From Plectrocnemia conspersa (lineage: Eukaryota > Arthropoda > Insecta > Trichoptera > Polycentropodidae), in contig VTFK01000003.1 in assembly GCA_009617715.1 (NCBI GenBank), positions 3,720,001 through 3,784,000 on the forward strand: a DNA stretch of 64,000 nt, read 5' to 3'. The position numbers and the translations under genes were made by a program. This document shows positions 12,590-24,670 of this stretch, one piece after another; positions within the stretch are counted from its first letter, which is position 1, and each line of letters starts with the position of its first letter. The notes below the pieces were generated by a model that saw nothing but the letters and a program-made list of their open reading frames with translations, was not told where the DNA came from and searched no databases.

Positions 12590-13260
12590 ATTAACGGCAT
12601 AATATTTCGCACAGCGGCGTGCAAACAGAAAAACATCCCCGGGGGGTGGGAGCCTCACACCGTCGCCTCTATTGGTCATTTCGTCCCTTATCTCAATCAG
12701 CAAATACATGGGAAAAACCCATCAACGAAAACCCAAACACATAAACACACGTTCATCTTAGCGGGAAAAGTCGCCCCTGCCCGGGAAAAACTATTAGGGA
12801 AGCAGGGGGAGAGAGAGAAAGAGAGTGGGAGACGGGGCGGCCGTGTGTGGATGTGACACATTAGTAAATGAGCCGACATTCGTTAGGTTTTTCCCGGAAA
12901 TGGCCGACTTTGTCCCTGTCTATCGCGCGCAGATGGGCATGTGGGCGTCCCTGTTTGGCGGGCAGCCGCTTTGTCTAAGGGAAATTCTTAATAGAGACCG
13001 TACGTATACGTGCTGTGTATAAAACCCAGACGTTTCTAGGAAAACTCAGCTCGCCGCCAATGAGAAAGCTGATGAGATTTTTCTCGCTGTGTTTATAGAG
13101 TTTGTTAGCTTAGGGCGTATATACACACACACATACACAAACGCATACACGTGCGGCATATCTTTCTACACCAACACGTACGAGCGAGAGAGCTTCTAAC
13201 GTGCGCTCGAGTATGTGAAAGCTTTATGTAATCAGCGCGAGGAGCAGAACTAATTTTCGC
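12590..13260. other. GC-rich island 6
   Basis: CCCCGGGGGGTGGGAGCC, GAGAGAGAAAGAGAGTGGGA and CGGGGCGGCCGTGTGTGG, followed by CACACACACATACAC near 13120. Open frames on both strands have no recognisable product. Confidence 0.3.
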
Positions 13261-13752
13261 CAAGAACGCTGCTTTGAAGGATTCTTATTTCATCAGGCTT
13301 ATGAAGACTCAAAGTCGACTTAAATGTTGACACTAGCAATTTTCGATGGCGTGAAATAAAAGCGGACTCAATTTTTTTCAATTTGAAAGTGTGTGTGTGT
13401 GTGAGAAAATTTGTCGAAACAAAAAAAGAAGGAATAATGTACAACTATAAAATAAAATGTGAAGGTATATAGGTGTAACATTTTATTTATATCAGTATAT
13501 ATGTCTTAAATTATGATTTATTTTTCATGCTATAATTATTTATGTACATAGACAAAAGAAAGTTTTAAAATATTTATTCTTTTTTTTAATTTGATTTAAT
13601 GTACAAACAACACTAATAAATTAAAGCGTATGAAATAAATGAATAAATCAAAAAATATTTATTTTAATTTTATAAAAATATTGAGCGCCTCTGAATTGCT
13701 ATAAAAATAGTCCACAAAAACCGAATTATATATAGAAAATATATAAAATAAT

Positions 13753-13797
13753 CCATCGTGGTGAAAACGCTCAATTATCAAGCGTTTATATTAAGAC
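13753..13797. repeat. Short stem-loop terminus related to the hairpin-ended family
   Basis: CCATCGTGGTGAAAACGCTC, then AATTATCAAGCGTTTATATT, is nearly identical to the start of the 17.6-kb copy (CCATCGCGGTGAAAACACTC). AAACGCT and AGCGTTT form a small stem. It abuts the Tc1 relic. Confidence 0.7.
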
Positions 13798-14410
13798 TTC
13801 TTATAACAGTCTAGTGACTGTGCGGGCCATCCTAAAAATGTCGAAGTTTGGCGAAGTATTGCTTGAGCGTTTTCTTTTTGGAACATGCTTGGAAATATTT
13901 TCCAGTAAAAATCCATGAAAGTGGTCAATAACATTGAAATATAAATGTTACTATTCATAATGTACAGGTTTCCTACCCCTACTGCTTCCATGCATTCCCA
14001 GACCATAACGCTTCCGCCACTATATTTGACTTTGGATACTAAGTAATCAATTAGATATTCTTCTCTGACTCTTTGACGCACGTGTACTACACAAGAGTGC
14101 CAAATTTTTTTTTAAATATGATTATTTTAAAAAAATATTGATTAAAAGTTTTTAATATTTATTTTTTTATTAACCAATTTTAGTTTAAAAGTATCTTAAA
14201 GTTGGATTCATCGGACCTTTCGACTAATCTTCAGATGTTTAATATCAGGCTCACTTTAACCTTCGAGCTTTATTTATTTTTGAAAGCCACGGTTTGTGTC
14301 GAGTTTTACGACCTCTGAGTTCCACATTGTTAAGCTTTCTTCTCACCGTCTGCAAAAAATGAATAGCCCTTCGCTTGCAGAAACTTCAACACCCAGCTTT
14401 GAAGACGTTT
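13791..14410 (-). mobile_element. Tc1-like transposase relic
   Basis: On the minus strand, the segment near 14350-14200 reads like the Tc1 second DNA-binding and linker region (VRRKLNNVELRGRKTRHKPW, then a SKINKARRLK-like part). The open stretch 14081-13791 follows with KYSGGSVMVWECMEAVGVGNL and a later GWPAQSLD, hallmarks of the Tc1 catalytic domain (usually GGGSVMVWGC and WPAQSPDLNP). Stops, frameshifts and loss of the C-terminal part make it a pseudogene. No terminal repeats were identified. Confidence 0.82.
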
Positions 14411-17400
14411 TTCGACGATTTTTAAGGGACTCGCGAACCAATATTCGATCTTCATGAGCAGCTGTCTTTTATTTTCTTCCACTTATTGGCTTTGGTTTTT
14501 AAGAACCGCATTCGTTGAACCGTCTCAAAGCATTTTGGACAGGGTGTCATGAACGATTAATGTGTTAATTAATTTCAAATATATTATGCAATATACCCGT
14601 ATACCCCAAATCATATTTAAACACTAAGGGCATAAAAGTATCTTTCCAATAAAGCCAATAATATGGCTATTACCTTTTATTTCATTTTAAATTTCTATAC
14701 CTCTAAAAAAAACACCCTTTATATATAATATTTACTGGTAAAAATGTATTCAAAAATAATTTCACTGAAACGCCAATTAAAATAGCTTACATTTAATTTC
14801 AATTAGTGTACTCGCTAAATAACGCTTATCTGCAAACCAAACATACAATAAGTCTAACGATATGCTTTGAAGAGAGTTTGTTGTGTGTTATTTTGAAATT
14901 ATACATATAACAAATTCAATATTTTTACGAATAGTAGGGTGTCGAGTTATTCTCTTAATATAGATTGAATCCCTAAGAATTATTGGACAATATTACAAAC
15001 CAGCAGTCTGAAAGCTTTTTGTTTATTATAAAAGTCTTTAAAATCAATTTCTCGATTTAAGATATGATGCTAATTTAAGTACATTAAATTTTACTTCATT
15101 ACCATTATAATATTTGAAGAAATAACTACAAATTACATAGTCGAGTTTTTAAATTATTACAGCACAAAGTCAATAGTCACACAATGCTGCTGATTAATTA
15201 AATCCAACAAATTTGTATATTGGTATGCTGTTAGTTGACTGTGGGAAATTAAAGGACTAAACTTTTGCAGTCACTACTAGAATTGCCTTCAACGATGAAA
15301 GTTTTCCACAATATCAATTTTATTTTGCATTGTCAATGCGAATAATTCAAAACACCTGTATTGACTGAAAGATGAAAACAGTCCTACAAAATATATTGTC
15401 TATTGTCGTATAAATGTTGAAGGATATTATTCTTAACAAAACTAATAACATACACATATGTATAAAAAAAATATGATTATGAACATGTGACATTAAAAAA
15501 ATGTTACATGTTCATAATTCATACATAAATAAACCTTGTTATATTTTAATTGTAGGTATTGTCTGTGGCTGCTTTGTTTATAAAAATTATCCCTTATAAT
15601 TCTAACATCGTTGGTTCATAATATTATTTTAGAATGATTCATAAATATTGTGAAGTTGGCAAAATTAAAATAAATATAAAACATATACATACGTTGAAAA
15701 GTGTGCAAAAACACAGCTCATAACGAAGATGCTAACTAAACGGCGATCGTTAAAAAATGCAACAATGGAAACGCGCAGCAATAAAGACGCTCGCAATTAT
15801 AGGAATCAGTAAACTTTAAAAAAGGTGGACCACCCCAAAGGGGTGAAGAAACTCATAAAACACGAATGGAATCCAAACACAGACGGTTGCCAAACTCAAC
15901 GCCGTCCAATCTCGAAATTAACATACACACACGTGGACGCGATTATATATATACCTGTGCTGTTATTACAACTTTGGTTAACCTCGCTCGTAACATACAA
16001 AGTTGGCAGAATATGTAAAATTATCTGAAAATTTAGCACTCTATAGATGCTTTGGCATAAAAAGTTTATTGATGATCTTTGTGAGTAAAATTTAAAGTTT
16101 AACTAATATTTATTTATGAATCTCGTGCGGTCTAATCGTTAACAGTCAACTGCTAAGGAATGTGTTAACAGCGTGGTTGCTTTTCACTGCGTTTAAAAAA
16201 AAGTTGAATTGAAATAAAAAATATTTATCACTTATTTATTAATGGGGCTAAAGTTTGCATGTAATCAAAAAATCATTTCAAGTACATTTTATTTTAGTAA
16301 CATTAAAAAAATATATTGTCACAAATATAATTGTCTCTTCTTAACAGAATCATGCATTTCGCATTTCTTACAAAGTATCCAATCATCATGTGAAAGATCT
16401 TTGATCTATAATATATCCTGATAAATGATAGTCACAACTTCTACTCTCTTGTTTTAATAATCATTAATTATTACAGATTTATATTCCTTCTTGTGATAAT
16501 AATAATGCCACTGCTTTGTAATAATGAATCTATTTAAGACTCAATCAACTAAATCGAGATATTTATTCCTTGAATTTTCGTCGATTATGTTTCGAATTTA
16601 AACTTTAATCTATACTATATTCTTGTTATCTGAATAATAAGTTTAGTATTTTTCGCAAATGTATAATAATAGTATTCTATTTACGAGTTTTTAACGAGAC
16701 ACAAACCTGATTGTTTCTTGGAAATGAGAGACACGTGTGAAAATAGAGATACGCGCTTTGTTTATTTTTAGTAGGTAATAAGTAGTATATTTCTTAAATC
16801 TTTACACTACAAGAAGTTTAATACATTTTATACCGTAAAGAGTTTGATTTTTTAAATGTGATTGTTAACACATATACCAAATAGAATATTTGTAGATAAC
16901 CTAATTTAGATTTGACTCCTGAATGGTGATGAAAATATTGCTAAAGAATTCCGGCAAACTTTCTTAGAAATTAGCTTTTTCTGTCAATTATAAATGTCAT
17001 ACTTGATACTGTAATAGTTTAAAGTAAAATAAACATGCTGCAACTTTTAAACCGAATAAAATATAGACAAAATATTTTTTATTCGGTTTGTAATACCTAA
17101 TATAATCTATATTACAAATCGCAACCTTATATTGTAGTAATCATAAAACAACTGTTCACTTCTGTGAAAAATTGTTTTAAGTTTTGCTTTTTATTTTATT
17201 TCAATACAGAATAAACCCAAGTGACATATTATTTATATTTTTATGTAGCTATGACACTATTATATTGGATATAGTATATCATTTGTATATTGAACTAAGT
17301 ACTTTTTCTCAAAGAATATACACAGCTTATCTACAATATTCATTGATGATGTCGGGTTGCTCAATTGAACCACCTTGGTACTTAACTAAATCGGCAGGTC

Positions 17401-17611
17401 TAAATACGGTTGAAAATCTGCCAAATTTATAGGCGTGATATTATTAAGACTTTCATGCTATTAAATCATAATTCCCAGTAACATGGCCAGTTTCAAACAA
17501 TACTCACTTTCTCAAAGAACACTTCTAATAACCTTCACACTTTAATATTTAACTGATAATTAGTCGTGTTTTTTTTACTGCTCAGTGTTGCCATATAGTA
17601 AATTTTAAGTC
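14411..17611. other. AT-rich, no gene
   Basis: Only the 15476 hairpin stands out. Small open frames near 15825 and 17184 show no family. Confidence 0.5.
15476..15518. repeat. 19-bp inverted repeat hairpin
   Basis: Arm ATTATGAACATGTGACATT (15476-15494) pairs with AATGTTACATGTTCATAAT (15500-15518), one mismatch, over an A-only loop. AT-rich surroundings; could be a palindromic MITE core. Confidence 0.8.
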
Positions 17612-18060
17612 GTGCCATCGCGGTGAAAACACTCAATTATCAAGCGTTTATATTAAAAAAATATAGTACAATATTACGAGTAAGAATCATATAAAACATA
17701 TCTAAACCGAATTTTGCCCAATAAAAGAAGCGCAAAAACAATTATCTCTTCTCAGAAGTCAAAAATTCACGTCAAAAGCAATAAAATCGTGCCGACGCCG
17801 TCGCAGTGGGAACGCTCGTTACCGAGCGTTCCCACTGCGACGGCACCGACACGATTTTATTGCTTTTGACATGAATTTTTGACTTCTGAGAAGAGATAAT
17901 TGTTTTTGCGCTCTCCTATTGACCAAAATTCGATTTGAATATACTTTGATCAGTCCTCTTATATTATAAGTCCATAGTAATATCGGTAAGGATAGCTATC
18001 ATAATTTTAAATCTATGGAACAGACCAACTATGGAGCAATATGTGAGACGCGATGACGTT
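17612..18060. repeat. Hairpin-ended repeat family with an 88-bp-arm palindrome
   Basis: Begins with GTGCCATCGCGGTGAAAAC and a short stem-loop (CACTCAATTATCAAGCG). It then contains two inverted arms, 17731-17818 and 17823-17910, separated by TTAC; weaker inverted similarity continues outward to about 17690 and 17950. The right side then runs through the family body (GGTAAGGATAGCTATCA) to about 18060. The centre reads GAACGCTCG/CGAGCGTTC. It could be two copies inserted head-to-head or a true foldback element. No coding capacity. Confidence 0.85.
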
Positions 18061-18640
18061 TCGCAACTGTCAAATAGAGTTTCATAGACATTTTAGAGCA
18101 GCATATTAGCGCCTTTCAGATAAATCATATTTTCGCTTGTAGAATTATATATCTATTTGTGAAAATGTATTTGCACTTTACTAGTGAAAATATAACTTTA
18201 CCATAAAATACACATTCACTGTAACATTTACACATCGGACTAAAATAAATAATGATATGTATGTAAATTTATAAATATATCACTACATAGCTAAATTTTT
18301 GTTAAATTATAGTTTCGCTAGTAGAAATATATATCTAATGATGAAAATGTATTTGGACAAGTGAAAGTGTAACTTTACTAAAAAATACATATTCGTACTT
18401 ATACATGATTAGTATGTAAATATACATATTACTTCATGTAAAAGAGATGAAATCATATAATTTTACTAGTACCTGCCAGATAATTTATATTTTCACCAGT
18501 AAAAATGTATTGTAAACAAGTACGGTTTTACTGATACTGAGCAGTGAAATTGTAAATCAAATATTTGACACATTTTAACTGGCTAAGTTAATGAAAATAT
18601 TTTTATACTAGTGAAATTCGGTCAAATGACAGATCACTAC
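18056..18640 (+). repeat. Interspersed repeat family A (AGTGAAAAT-rich), forward copy
   Basis: Starts TTTCGCAACTGTCAAATAGA and continues with many imperfect repeats of ACTAGTGAAAATATAA and AAAATGTATTTG. The same sequence occurs in reverse at about 41760-42062. No coding capacity. Confidence 0.75.
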
Positions 18641-18764
18641 TTTTCCTTTTAAACGACTCATATATCAAAAGTTCAAAATAATCATTATAATAATGATAAT
18701 AAAAATCTATATAAATATGTAACATATCAATTGTGTGTGTATTCTCTTTCTTTGTGGGTATTTT

Positions 18765-18990
18765 CGATGGTCAAATCGGTCTAACTACGACGCGATGCTC
18801 GATCGGTCGATAGAAGATCGCGTCGTAGTCCGATCGATCGGAAATCGCGGCGCGCGCAGACAGCGTGTCGATGTACTTGCCCGGGGATTGGTTAGTGGCT
18901 AGCCGGTGGGAGTGGTCATGACAACTGACCAATGGCGAGCTGACCGGCAACACGTGCTACGACGCGAGCGCAGGGTTTTCGTAGCAGCAT
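18765..18990. other. GC-rich island 7
   Basis: Holds the repeated CTACGACGCGA word, CGCGGCGCGCGCAGACAG and two CCAAT-type words (ATTGG, CCAATGG). Looks like a compact regulatory island. Confidence 0.35.
18784..18970. repeat. Perfect 13-bp inverted pair plus third copy of CTACGACGCGA
   Basis: ACTACGACGCGAT (18784-18796) and ATCGCGTCGTAGT (18817-18829) are exact reverse complements 20 bp apart. CTACGACGCGA occurs again near 18958. Between them are GATCGATCGG and GATCGGTCGA words and a GC-rich stretch. Confidence 0.85.
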
Positions 18991-20939
18991 TTATTCAATT
19001 TTCAAGTCGAGATGGTCTTTAAAATGATACATACTTTTTCGATTATTCCCTTTATTTCTACTCAATATAACAATCTGCATTATTAAATAGTTAAATAGAA
19101 AACAAAATTTGATAACATATGTGATACTAAACAGACTTTCTAAACTTCTAACAAATAGTTTTTATTGTATTAAAGATAACTTTGTTTTTTATATTGGTAT
19201 ATGTATACTACATATGTATGTATAACAGGCCAATTTTGACCCTATTTTTAGTGACTATTTTTATTGAAATTCACGCATTAGTAATAAAATGCTTTTCAGA
19301 TGTTTTCCACATTTTCGCTATATTTATATATGTATAAAACAGTAGAGAGAACTTTGATATTCGATCTAACTTGACGTGATTTTTTTTAAATATCAATGTA
19401 CAACAACACTAAACCAGTGATAAAAATTTTAATTTTACTTTCTTTTAACGCAAAAAATAATAATTTTACTTTTTAAAAGTTTTTGCCTATACCAGTGACA
19501 GAATTTAAATTTTAGCCGCTCCATTTTAAAAATGAATATTATAATAAGTAAAACTAATAAAAACAAAACATAAAATAACTTACACACTCTAAATTACTAT
19601 TGTACAACTAATAAAAACATAACCTCGCTTAGGCTCCATGCAAAAACTAAGCTTCTACCCCCCCCCCCCACATAATATTAAGACATTACATTTAAATGTC
19701 TTACATTAATACTACTTCACCATCAATTATTTTTCGCAAATAATTTTAAAATGTATAGTAATTCAAATTAGCTACAAGCATTTTTAAATTTATAGTAAAA
19801 CAAAATAACTATAAAGTAGTTGCTTATTGTATTAAAATTTAATTAATAAATAAATTTACGCATTTAAGACCTAAAAAATAATAGATCAACGCTGAAAAAC
19901 AGCGGCGAAAATAACTGAATGGTAACCACAGAACAAAGAATATAGTAGCTAACCAAAGTGTGCATGTGCACAGAGAAAAATGTTTGATTACCATCTTTTG
20001 CGATGTTAACATTAAAAGTATACCATTAAATTTAACTTTTTATTGAATTTAAATGTATTATCTATATTTATATTGAAATAGTTATTAGAATATATTTTGC
20101 AGTTTAAAACCATAATATAAATGGCGTTTTTAGGACCCTAGTGCAATTGATACATTATCGAAAAAAAATTTAAGCAAGTTTAACAAAAAAAAGTAGGTGT
20201 GTTATAGCATTTATAAGCTTACATAAATAATCGTTATTTTCAAATAACATCTGCTAGCTCTACGCTCTCTAATTCTCAGTTCTCTGATCGTGTGCATGTG
20301 TATGGATAATTATTTCAAATAATTTAGCAGGAACTGACAACACTGTAACTGATCTACAGTTCTATGCACAATTTGTCACTCTTTTTATGAATAGAGGTGA
20401 CCTTTGCGCATATCTAAAGATCAGGAAATGATGACGTCTTGAGAATTAAATCAAAAATACGTCTTTGCAACCCTTCAAAATGAAATCGGGAACTAAATCA
20501 GGCCCAGTAAAATGCCTCTCTCAAACTTCTCAAAGCAGTATACCTTAGCGTAATATACAACCGTAATACCAGCCATTATTATTAAAAATTACAAAGGCAC
20601 AAGTTGCTTGCGACAGCCATGGCGACGTTGAAAAGTTAACATTTACTTTTCGTAATTTTATGAATGCTATTAATTTTAAACGTTTCTCTATAGATGCCTC
20701 TATATATCTAAAGTCTTGTATTATAATATCATTTCAAAGCATAAATGGGAGTTTTTGCGAGAGCTTCTGAGATCTGTTAAGATCTGAGCGCTCAGTTTCC
20801 TTAATGATCAGTACTGAAGACCAAGTACAAGAAGAAGGAAGCGACTGAGCAGAAGGCGAATATGTGATGATCCGTAATTAATCACTAATTTCAATCTCCC
20901 AGATAGAAAGTGAAAAATGATAACTAGTACGAACTATAT
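18991..20939. other. AT-rich, no gene
   Basis: A poly-C run of about 10 near 19660; otherwise nothing recognised. Confidence 0.5.
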
Positions 20940-21430
20940 ATCTGATTTGCACCCATTGGCATATTGGACATATCCATTATGATAGTAGCCATTGACTGTT
21001 GATTTCGTGGTCTTTTGCCCTTTGACTGGCAGCCCTGTCGCTAATTGTTGCTTAAGGGCAGCACACCGGCGGATTTTATCTCGACGATTTATGTGAGCGC
21101 AGAGCCGACTTCTGAGCAAGAACAATGCGAATTGATCCGAGGGCCCATTAGGCTCGCGCGTCACCTCGCACTCGCCGATAAGCGGCCCGCCATTAGAACA
21201 CGGCCACAATGGCGGCTCAGGCCCTTTGCCCTTATCCGAGGCTCATCTGCGGCCAATCATTACCGTATACCGCTTAAATCATTACTCGATCGACAACACA
21301 ATGCGCGAGCGGGCGCAATCGCATAAATAAGAGCAGGAACGGCGGCGCTAAAACGCGCGGCTTTTCATAATTCAACAATTATGGCGGTAGGAAAACGCCG
21401 CTGAGGTCGTAAAGAAGGCGTATGAATGTT
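20940..21430. other. GC-rich island 8 with Hox/Caudal-like words
   Basis: Includes GACGATTTATGTGAGCGC, GCCGATAAGCGGCCCGCC, CACAATGGCGG, CGCATAAATAAGAGC and CAATTATGGCGG. TTTATG and TAATTATGG words are typical of homeodomain-bound enhancers. No product recognised in the overlapping open frames. Confidence 0.4.
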
Positions 21431-21949
21431 GTTATTGGGTGGGAAGTGGATACAGAGAGGGATCAGCTTCATATGCTTTTGCTTAAATTATTGAGTGAGG
21501 TTAATCATTGTATGAATTACATCAATGTATTGTATTGTTATTTTCATGCTATTAATTTTAACATTGCATTAAAAATATATATGATAATGTGGATTCCATC
21601 CTCTTTTTCATTTAATTAAATTGATATCGATAATATATTATCAATAGAAAATTAATCTGATTTAGAGTCGCGTAATTTTTTTACATTCATCGTTATATAA
21701 ATAAATCAACAACGAGTATAAAATTATTTGGGAGGAAGGGCACGGATAATTGAAAAACTTGGATAATCTGAACTATCAATGTTATCTGGTTTTAATATAT
21801 TTTTTATGTATTTACAATACAGATTATATTTTTTTTTACTTATTAAAAAAATATTTGATTTTCGTAAAGCTTTTTAGAATCTCTCTATAATTTTCAAATA
21901 TCAGTACGAATTTTTCTAAGTATCGTTTTATTCAAATCCCATTTGTCAT

Positions 21950-22530
21950 CCTCTCTCACCTCATACTCGCCAATAGTTACGTTTATTGGGTTCACGTTCA
22001 CGGCTCATGTGCTCACCCAGAGCGTTCAATGAAGATTGCGCCACCGGATTAAGTAAATACTGGATATATGTAAAGAAGCGTGCAAGGCTGCAAAATGATT
22101 ACAGTGTCCAGAAGACTGTGGCCGATCTTCAGCTGTGAATCAAAAAGGGCTGGGTCCCCAGGGGCGACGATAGCACTCGGATGGACTTTCCCACGTCCGA
22201 AAGAAGACTTCAGCGAATCGTTGTCGATCTCTCGTGAGCGTTATTAAAATCCAGCAGAAGCCCGTAGCAATGCGCGCAATGCGAGACACCAGTAATCTGC
22301 GTACGTACTGGTCTCGTAATTGCGAGGGCGCGTGATTGAATCAAATCGCAAATTGCAAGAACGCCGGCAAAGAGTCCGAGAATTCAAGAGTGACGTTCCC
22401 GGGATTGCGATGTCAACGCTTGTGGTAGGACGCATATGTTTTGGGACGTGAGGACAGTGGACGAAACGTACGTTGTTGTTGTGTGGACAGAGATGTAGAA
22501 CGTGGATGAATTCTGAAAATGTCCACAAAT
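21950..22530. other. Balanced island 9
   Basis: Unique sequence with CACTCGGATGGACTTTCCC, GCGATGTCAACGC and GTTGTTGTTGTGTGG. No gene recognised. Confidence 0.3.
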
Positions 22531-24019
22531 ATGCGACAGTAACTAATATAATATATACTCTCTAAATCTAGTAAGAATGATATCAATACTTAAATTTAGT
22601 AATTAATGAAACGCTTTTGACTTGTATTTATTTACTCAATACATAAATCAGACATCTTAATATTAGTGGACCAAAGTGGGAATCATAATCAAAAACTCCT
22701 AATCAATAATACTAAATAAGTATGTTGTAATAAAATTTAATATAGCAATAATTCTATTACGATTATTATTATATAAGGATAGCAGTAGTCTGCGTATCAT
22801 AATATATTAAGATTGAAAATGATGTAAATTTTATCACATAATGGAAATCACTTTAACAAGTCAGTACGAGTCTTTAAAACTCGAAAACAATAAATATTAA
22901 ATGGTTCAATAGTTAAATTGAAGTGGTGAAATTGACTCTCAATAATATATCTTTCATACCTCATCCACATTATTCTCCAGACCTTGCTCTTTACTACCAA
23001 TTTATAATAATTAATTTTATAAAAAATAGCGAGCTACAATTTTTTTCAAAGAAGAATATTATTAACCCTCCCAGTAGCACTTGCTTCGTGTAAACCTTAT
23101 TTTTACTAAACCTAAACTTATTAAGATCTATCTCAGGTCAACTTTAATGAATAAGTGTCTAAATTCTTTAGCCATATTATCAATAGAAAATTGCTGAAAA
23201 AATAGATCATTTTTTTTAATAATTTAAGCTAACCGATAATATTTTACCAATACCAATATTTATTTTAGTTCATTAATGCACACGCTTACTGTTTTTCTAT
23301 TTAACTTGTAAATTACTTATAAATTATTCTCGACAAAATGTGTTGTCTTGAGGTCTTCATATATAAAAAAATTCTAAATTATGATATTGTATTCAGTATA
23401 ATCAAATAGTCTTAAAATAATATTGAAATTTTCCTAAAAACATGTAAAAACTAGTGGATTTTATTAACTTTTTTAAATATGTAAAGATAATAATTTTACA
23501 TTTATTATAAAAAGATGGCGCTAAAATTTTATAGTTAATTTTTAGTGCTAGCATAGCAAAGGGTTAATAATATTTTTCTGTGCGAATAGTGCTACGCAAA
23601 TTATCACATGGTAACAACATAAATTTAATCTTTGCACCTCGTCGCTTTACTATGCACATTTTTTCTGGTTACTATAATAGTCTTTGCTCTGTGGTTACCA
23701 TATTTTTTTCCGCTGCCTTTATGGTGTTTATTATAGGTCTCAGAAAATAGTTAATAGTGAACTAGTATTTTTTAAATAGTACTCACGAAGTTATTCTAAG
23801 AGGGTATAAAAGCTTTTGATTGGGAAATGTGCACAGCTTTTAAATGAGATTACGTTGAACATTTAATAGTATTATTATATAATACAAATAGAAACAATAA
23901 TAAAAAATTATTAATAGATTTTTTAATATTAAAATATATACATATGTATTTACAGTTTTATATGTAAATTGTAGCATAAGAACATTGGTACAACAATATA
24001 TACTTTTATTTTGTAGTAA
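22531..24019. other. AT-rich; holds the possible TTAA element at 23066
   Basis: No coding sequence recognised on either strand. Confidence 0.5.
23066..23563. mobile_element. Possible piggyBac-type element
   Basis: TTAACCCTCCCAGTAGCAC on the left and, in reverse complement, TTAACCCTTTGCTATGCTAG on the right. TTAA plus CCCT is shared but inner similarity is weak, so the pairing is uncertain. Confidence 0.4.
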
Positions 24020-24670
24020 TAAGATGCAAGGCATTGTCCGCGTCAATGTTTCCAAAGAGGGAGAGATTAAACTCCACCTCAACCCACATTCCATCCACCC
24101 AACCGCCCACATCCACCGTTGAGATTTTTAGGGTGGTTACGCCGTGAACTTCGAGTACCAACGGCAGCGAGCGACACTTAAAAACTTGAAAAAGATCTTA
24201 TTCCCCCGTAACTTAGACTCTTTTGCTAACTTAGTCTTCCAGAGGAAGTCTAAAGCTGCGACTACACGCCAGACATTCATCATCCGCAATTTGCATAACA
24301 TTAAATATAATTTATACATCATACAAACCGGACCAGATGGTCTCGTTTTAATGATATTAATTCTGGGTAACGTCTGCGGAGCTTTTTTAATGTACGTCTA
24401 TATATTTTAATCCATTCCGTGCAACCTCGGTTTAGAATCTACGAAGGTGTAGGGGGGTATAACGGGCGTTAGGGGCTGTAACGAGAGCTCGTTATCGGCG
24501 AGGTGTGCCCGCTTAGCGACTGAGCAGCTTAAGGTTCCCGAACGGACTCAAATCCGGTAATAAACCCTCACTTGCTACACTTTATAGCCAATTAATTAAT
24601 CCCGCGGGAACACCGCCCCAGGCACTATAAAATCTTGCACAACCGACAGGGTATACCAGGGATGGGTATA
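24020..24670. other. Balanced island 10
   Basis: Includes CATTCCATCCACCCAACCGC, AGCTCGTTATCGGCGAGG, GCCAATTAATTAATCCCGCG and CGCCCCAGGCACTATAAAA near 24612, the last resembling a TATA box. No exon recognised downstream. Confidence 0.3.
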
